Assembly: GCA_043778575.1 (NCBI GenBank)
Contig: JAYWFX010000091.1
Location: forward strand, 1 to 16,565
DNA length: 16,565 nucleotides
Direction: 5' to 3'
Origin: JAYWFX01 sp043778575
Lineage (GTDB): Bacteria; Patescibacteriota; JACMRA01
Part shown: positions 13,756 to 16,565 of the stretch, piece by piece
How positions within the stretch are numbered: position 1 is the stretch's first letter
Layout: the number at the start of each line of letters is the position of its first letter
The notes under the pieces: generated by a model
Seen by the model: the letters and a program-made list of their open reading frames with translations, nothing else
Databases searched by the model: none
What the model was told of the DNA's origin: nothing
Translations under genes and position numbers: made by a program

Positions 13756-13853
13756 AATTATAGAATATTCAGAAATGAATAAGTTTCAAATAATAAATAA
13801 GGAAAAATATATTATTTCAAATTTATCCACATATAGATTGATATATAACTAAC

Positions 13854-13928
13854 TGGTCGGGGTGCAGGGAATTGAACCCTGTACCTCTTGCTCCCAAAGC
13901 AAGCATGCTACCGATGCACCACACCCCG
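13854..13928 (-). tRNA. tRNA-Pro (anticodon UGG), CCA encoded
   Basis: On the - strand the cloverleaf folds fully. Acceptor CGGGGTG pairs with CACCCCG, D-arm GTGC-ATCGGTA-GCAT, anticodon arm CTTGC-TTTGGGA-GCAAG with anticodon TGG, variable loop AGGTA, T-arm CAGGG-TTCAATT-CCCTG, discriminator A, then CCA at 13856-13854. The C1-G72 first pair is the bacterial proline identity feature. A TTGACA at 13968-13963 lies 34 nt upstream. Confidence 0.97.
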
Positions 13929-13938
13929 AGTTGAGGAA

Positions 13939-13968
13939 AGTAAGTGTGGAAATAGTCAGAGTTGTCAA
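13939..13968 (-). promoter_or_regulatory. Candidate promoter of tRNA-Pro
   Basis: On the - strand a perfect TTGACA (13968-13963) is followed after 18 nt by CTTACT (13944-13939), a poor -10. Transcription would begin a few bases upstream of the tRNA. The element lies between the 5S terminator and the tRNA, so the tRNA need not be read from the 5S gene. Confidence 0.4.
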
Positions 13969-14009
13969 GTACTACTAATATACGGATATATTATTATCTG
14001 TTAGGACAC

Positions 14010-14032
14010 AAAAAAACCACCTTTAGGGTGAT
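14010..14032 (-). terminator. Rho-independent terminator after 5S rRNA
   Basis: On the - strand, TCACC (14032-14028) pairs with GGTGG (14022-14018) around loop CTAAA and is followed directly by seven T residues. It starts 9 nt after the 5S 3' end, the standard place for the end of an rRNA transcript. Confidence 0.75.
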
Positions 14033-14040
14033 ATTATTTG

Positions 14041-14158
14041 ATACTGGCTATGGCCTACTTTCCCCTGGATATGCATCCTAGTATCATCAGCGTAACTGCG
14101 TTTCAAGACTCTGTTCGGAATGGGAAGAGTTGGTACCACAGCACTTGTATAACCAATA
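14041..14158 (-). rRNA. rrf: 5S ribosomal RNA
   Basis: The conserved 5S core is clear on the - strand: GTGGTACCAACTCTTCCCAT, then CCGAACAGAGTCTTGAAACG, the GCTGATGATACT loop-E-side arm and GGGGAAAGTAGG. Helix I is formed by TATTGGTTAT at the 5' end (14158-14149) with ATAGCCAGTA at the 3' end, giving a normal length of about 118 nt. No 23S rRNA lies upstream within the window: the next gene on that side is a 147-residue unknown protein. A TTGACA 28 nt upstream and a terminator 9 nt downstream suggest an independent transcription unit. Confidence 0.96.
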
Positions 14159-14162
14159 CATT

Positions 14163-14192
14163 TAGCAATGGAGATAAACACGATTCTGTCAA
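14163..14192 (-). promoter_or_regulatory. Candidate promoter of the solitary 5S rRNA
   Basis: On the - strand a perfect TTGACA (14192-14187) is followed after 18 nt by TTGCTA (14168-14163), a weak -10. The predicted transcription start would fall at about the mature 5S 5' end. It sits in the 78-bp gap between the upstream coding gene and 5S. Confidence 0.42.
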
Positions 14193-14236
14193 GTAAAAAA
14201 CATCCGGTGACCTGTAAAACTCTATTTTCTGAGGCT

Positions 14237-14680
14237 TTATCGCAAAAAGCCGTGTTTATAGATTTTGGGTTGGATCTTTAAACCTAAAACTTTTAAACAA
14301 ACGCGGAGGTTAGTGATTAACAAATCATATCTTTCATCAGCACTTTTGTTGTTCATCTTGCCACCTTCGTTGCGACCCTGAAAATATTCTCGAATATCGT
14401 AGAGTGAAGCATTGACATTAGATCTTGGTTGACTATGATAATATCTCCACAGTTCACTCCCAGCATCAAAGACATTTTGAGCCTCAAGGCTAAATTCCAG
14501 CGGTTCACTGGGAGCAAAGTTATGTTGGCGATGCTCTGGGAACAAGTCTGGTAATATGTCTAGATCATTCTCCGAACCAATCAGGTCTTGGATTTGGATT
14601 GCCAGCGTTGGAGAATCAGAGTCTAAGCCGAGTTCTAATAAAAGTTGGTTTTCTTGTGGCGTTAGTTGGAGAGTGAACAT
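14237..14680 (-). CDS. Hypothetical protein, 147 residues
   Basis: I do not recognise this protein. There is no signal peptide or membrane segment. The N-terminal half is acidic (for example SENDLDILPDLFPEH). The C-terminal half looks like a compact, conserved-type helical domain: ELWRYYHSQPRSNVNASLYD, a DIREYFQGRNEGGKMNNKS stretch, then DLLITNLRVCLKVLGLKIQP and KIYKHGFLR. The Trp/Tyr-rich start and the basic C-terminus would suit nucleic-acid or protein binding, but nothing identifies a catalytic site. It lies between the solitary 5S gene and a broken Schlafen-like regulator, with the same orientation. ATG 14680 is the start. Its 3' end includes a perfect 6-bp hairpin (GGCTTT with AAAGCC at 14251-14233) lacking a T-tract. 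Confidence 0.65.
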   Translation of the reverse strand: MFTLQLTPQENQLLLELGLDSDSPTLAIQIQDLIGSENDLDILPDLFPEHRQHNFAPSEPLEFSLEAQNVFDAGSELWRYYHSQPRSNVNASLYDIREYFQGRNEGGKMNNKSADERYDLLITNLRVCLKVLGLKIQPKIYKHGFLR

Positions 14681-14690
14681 AAGTTAAATT

Positions 14691-14822
14691 GTTATAGATT
14701 TTATTAATTGCTATAGATTTTTTGTTTCTTAACAAGGCTTTTAAGCTTCAATCTGTATGCACCATACTTCAAAATTGAAAATTAAATGCTAATATATTGT
14801 TATTAAATGTTATAGATTTTAT
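14691..14822. repeat. Direct repeats flanking a 118-bp spacing unit
   Basis: The 14-mer GTTATAGATTTTAT occurs perfectly at 14691-14704 and 14809-14822. A diverged copy, GCTATAGATTTTTT, is at 14710-14723. The first and last copies are each followed a few bases later by TTAATTG or TAATTG. The downstream copy overlaps the stop codon of the broken Schlafen-like gene. The intervening sequence holds no gene. It could be a recombination scar, a duplicated regulatory element or low-complexity drift. Confidence 0.45.
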
Positions 14823-16411
14823 CTTTTTAATTGATATACACCGTGACTAAGTTTAATGATTGTTTTGTCTACATTTACCATCTTTGGCACAATTACTCTT
14901 AGGCTGTTATAATTGGTTTGATATTTGTTTTGAATCTCTTTTATTGTAAATTCCTTCACCCTTTCTTTGTATCTAGTTTTTGCAAAATCTAAAACCAGAC
15001 TTTTCAAACTCTTCATACTCACGCCAATCAAAGGTTTTTCTACGATCCCATATAGTACAAAAGTTTTGAATTTTAGTGTATTGCCTCTGCCTCTACTTTT
15101 GGAGATATAATCAGTAACTTTTTCAAATTCTTCGGTACTTATATCAAGTCCAAACTGATTTTTACCACTAGCTATTTTGTCCAAAATAATAATCTGCTCA
15201 AAGTCCATCTCGGCATGTTTATTGTACATATACTTTGCAAAATCCAAATTTTTTATCTTGCCGTTTAGTGTAAAAATAACTTTTTCAATTTGGTTTCCAG
15301 TCGTGTTTATTTGTCTTAGTGATATGTCTAGACCTTTAGCAATCTGCAAGGAGTAAATCTTTCGTTTGATACCTCGCCTTTCTCTTTCCATCAAATCAAT
15401 CGTTTTCAAAAAGCGACATAAGTGAGGATTTTTGTATGGAATATCAACCCCCTCAGACACTACTTTTTCAAAATCTGGAACAAAATACCCAGGATTGTGA
15501 ATCGCCAGTTCAGACGGAGTGTGACGCACATCTATCCAAAACGGAATTTGCCAATCGCGATGAGCAATGGCATTAACTACAGATTCTTCAAGTGATTTTA
15601 TTTCGTATTGTTTTTCTGTAGGTCGGAACAAATCTATATCTTCAATGGTGTTATTTCGCTTTTCTATTTCTACGAACAACTTTGGCAAATTCAAAATCCA
15701 CGGAATTTCAATATCTGACCTTTCTTCAATCTCATTATTTTGATCATCATATAGGTAGTGTATTGTATTTATTTCTGAAGACAAAAACTTGTTACGCAAT
15801 TCGTATTTACCAAGGAACAAAAAACAAGTAAATGTTAGCTTGCCGTCTAGCATCAAGTCCTCACCAACTAGAATATCTCTGTCAGATTTTTGTGCATGTT
15901 CAGGATTTTTTGAGATTAATTTGTGTCTAAACATTTTTAATGCCTCCGCATCCAAATCCTCAATAGTAGCTCCTTCACATATCTGTGCAGACCAGTCAGG
16001 AGTTTGCACAATGCATTTATTTATAATTTCTTCTGTGATATCTTTGTTACTCGCTCCAACTCTTTTTCAAAAAGTGTTTTTATAACTATTTTTATTAGTT
16101 GAACCCGCCTTAACGGTAATGACTAAAATTCTAAAAGTATCAAGTACAACAATCTCAAAAGAAATTAAAGAGGTTGTCTTTGGCTTAAAATTAATGAATA
16201 AATCAGTAATATCAGTCTGACTTTTTTCAGTTATAGTAGTTTTTGATAAAGTTCCATCGTTTTTTATTCCGACCAAGATTTGACCACCATGACTATTAAC
16301 AAAGGCACAAATTGTCTCACAAATTTCTCTTTTTTCACCAGTAGATTCTTTGAATTCTAAAGTTTGCGACTCTTGGTCTTTAATTAGATTTTTCAATTCA
16401 ATTTCGGTCAT
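14819..16411 (-). pseudogene. Schlafen/AlbA_2 and RecG-C-like regulator interrupted by one UGA codon
   Basis: Two reading-frame pieces in the same frame form one protein of about 530 codons. The N-terminal AlbA_2 (Schlafen-type DNA-binding) domain carries QTLEFKES, CAFVNSHGGQILVGIKNDG and FRILVITVKAG. After codon 114 comes TGA (16069-16067), and translation then continues with KRVGASNKDITEEII, which is the normal continuation of this family. The second part contains the GHKL-like module LEESVVNAIAHRDW, ELAIHNPGYF and KNPHLCRFLKTIDLMERERRGI, followed by a C-terminal winged-helix-like region. Since both sides are in frame, a single base change suffices. Possible states are a recent nonsense mutation, a sequencing error, readthrough, or two separate polypeptides with re-initiation at GTG 16009. 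GTG 16417 is an alternative start. Proteins of this type are usually transcriptional regulators or accessory defence-related genes. Confidence 0.85.
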
Positions 16412-16420
16412 AAACACATT

Positions 16421-16565
16421 TTACTTATTTAATTTGCTCAAGATACTCTTCAAAAGCATTTTTTGATCTTCGGTCAGCGGAGTTTTTGAGCTTCGTTTCT
16501 TCTCTTTCAGACCCAATTTGCCTTTCATAAAATCAGTCATAAAACTACTAGCAAACTTGTCCCTA
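16421..16565 (-). CDS. 3' end of an unidentified gene, cut by the window edge
   Basis: Only the last 47 codons are present, ending with TAA at 16423-16421. The visible part is basic and polar (for example MTDFMKGKLGLKEKKRSS, then LTEDQKMLLKSILSKLNK) and could be the helical tail of a DNA-binding or regulatory protein. It precedes the Schlafen-like start by four to nine bases, so the two are probably one operon. Too little is visible to name it. Confidence 0.5.
   Translation of the reverse strand, partial: RDKFASSFMTDFMKGKLGLKEKKRSSKTPLTEDQKMLLKSILSKLNK

Noticed and set aside
14233..14251. Terminator after the 147-residue gene
   Set aside because: The 6-bp hairpin overlaps the stop codon and has no T-tract on the - strand.
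14691..14822. CRISPR array or insertion-sequence ends
   Set aside because: Copies are too few, too short and irregularly spaced for CRISPR. They are direct rather than inverted, and no transposase is present.
16067..16069. UGA read as glycine or tryptophan (alternative genetic code)
   Set aside because: UGA ends rsmH right after its conserved C-terminus and also ends the pseudouridine synthase and PAP2 genes at sensible points. None of the long conserved genes contains an internal UGA. An isolated stop fits better.

Overview
The window looks like a chromosomal segment of a small-genome, low-GC bacterium, most likely a member of the Candidate Phyla Radiation (Patescibacteria). Reasons: short, densely packed and often overlapping genes, few Shine-Dalgarno sequences, several divergent versions of core bacterial proteins, an unlinked 5S rRNA gene, and gene neighbours that do not match model bacteria. 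This placement is inference from style; no 16S or 23S rRNA is present to confirm it. The standard bacterial code fits: UGA terminates rsmH immediately after its conserved C-terminal motif, and also ends the pseudouridine synthase and the PAP2 gene.

Layout. Positions 1-243 hold no gene that I recognise. Next, on the + strand, come a MurT-like peptidoglycan-modifying ligase (244-1542), the RNase P RNA (about 1607-2014), a single-domain mannose-6-phosphate isomerase-type cupin (2050-2523), a divergent YvcK/CofD-like protein (2561-3700) and an RluA-family pseudouridine synthase (3740-4696). Convergent with these on the - strand is a pair made of a membrane-anchored cyclophilin and a nucleotidyltransferase-fold protein (6417-4699).

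A divergent + strand unit starts near 6440. It encodes a primary sigma factor fused in frame to a complete TsaE ATPase (6530-8725), followed by a membrane-anchored or secreted thermonuclease, RNase III, a PAP2-type membrane phosphatase, RsmH, and a tail-anchored coiled-coil protein in the place where ftsL usually sits. The RpoD-TsaE fusion is the most striking object here, because it joins transcription initiation to the t6A tRNA-modification pathway in one polypeptide.

From 12028 onwards everything is on the - strand: a stand-alone HhH-BRCT protein resembling the C-terminus of NAD-dependent DNA ligase, translationally coupled to a family 2 glycosyltransferase; ribosomal protein L31 with a long tail and its own terminator; tRNA-Pro(UGG); and a solitary 5S rRNA with its own promoter-like element and terminator. 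Beyond 14200 the region looks accessory: an unrecognised 147-residue protein, a Schlafen/AlbA_2 plus RecG-C-like regulator broken by one in-frame UGA, short direct repeats, and the 3' end of another gene cut by the window edge.

Shared themes. Several genes serve RNA metabolism (RNase P RNA, RNase III, RsmH, pseudouridine synthase, TsaE, tRNA, 5S, L31). Others serve the cell envelope (MurT, sugar-phosphate cupin, YvcK-like, PAP2, glycosyltransferase). All three stable RNA genes have a perfect TTGACA box about 28-34 nt upstream of the mature 5' end but poor -10 boxes. This fits the sigma factor seen here, whose -35-reading helix is conserved while its -10-reading helix is substituted.
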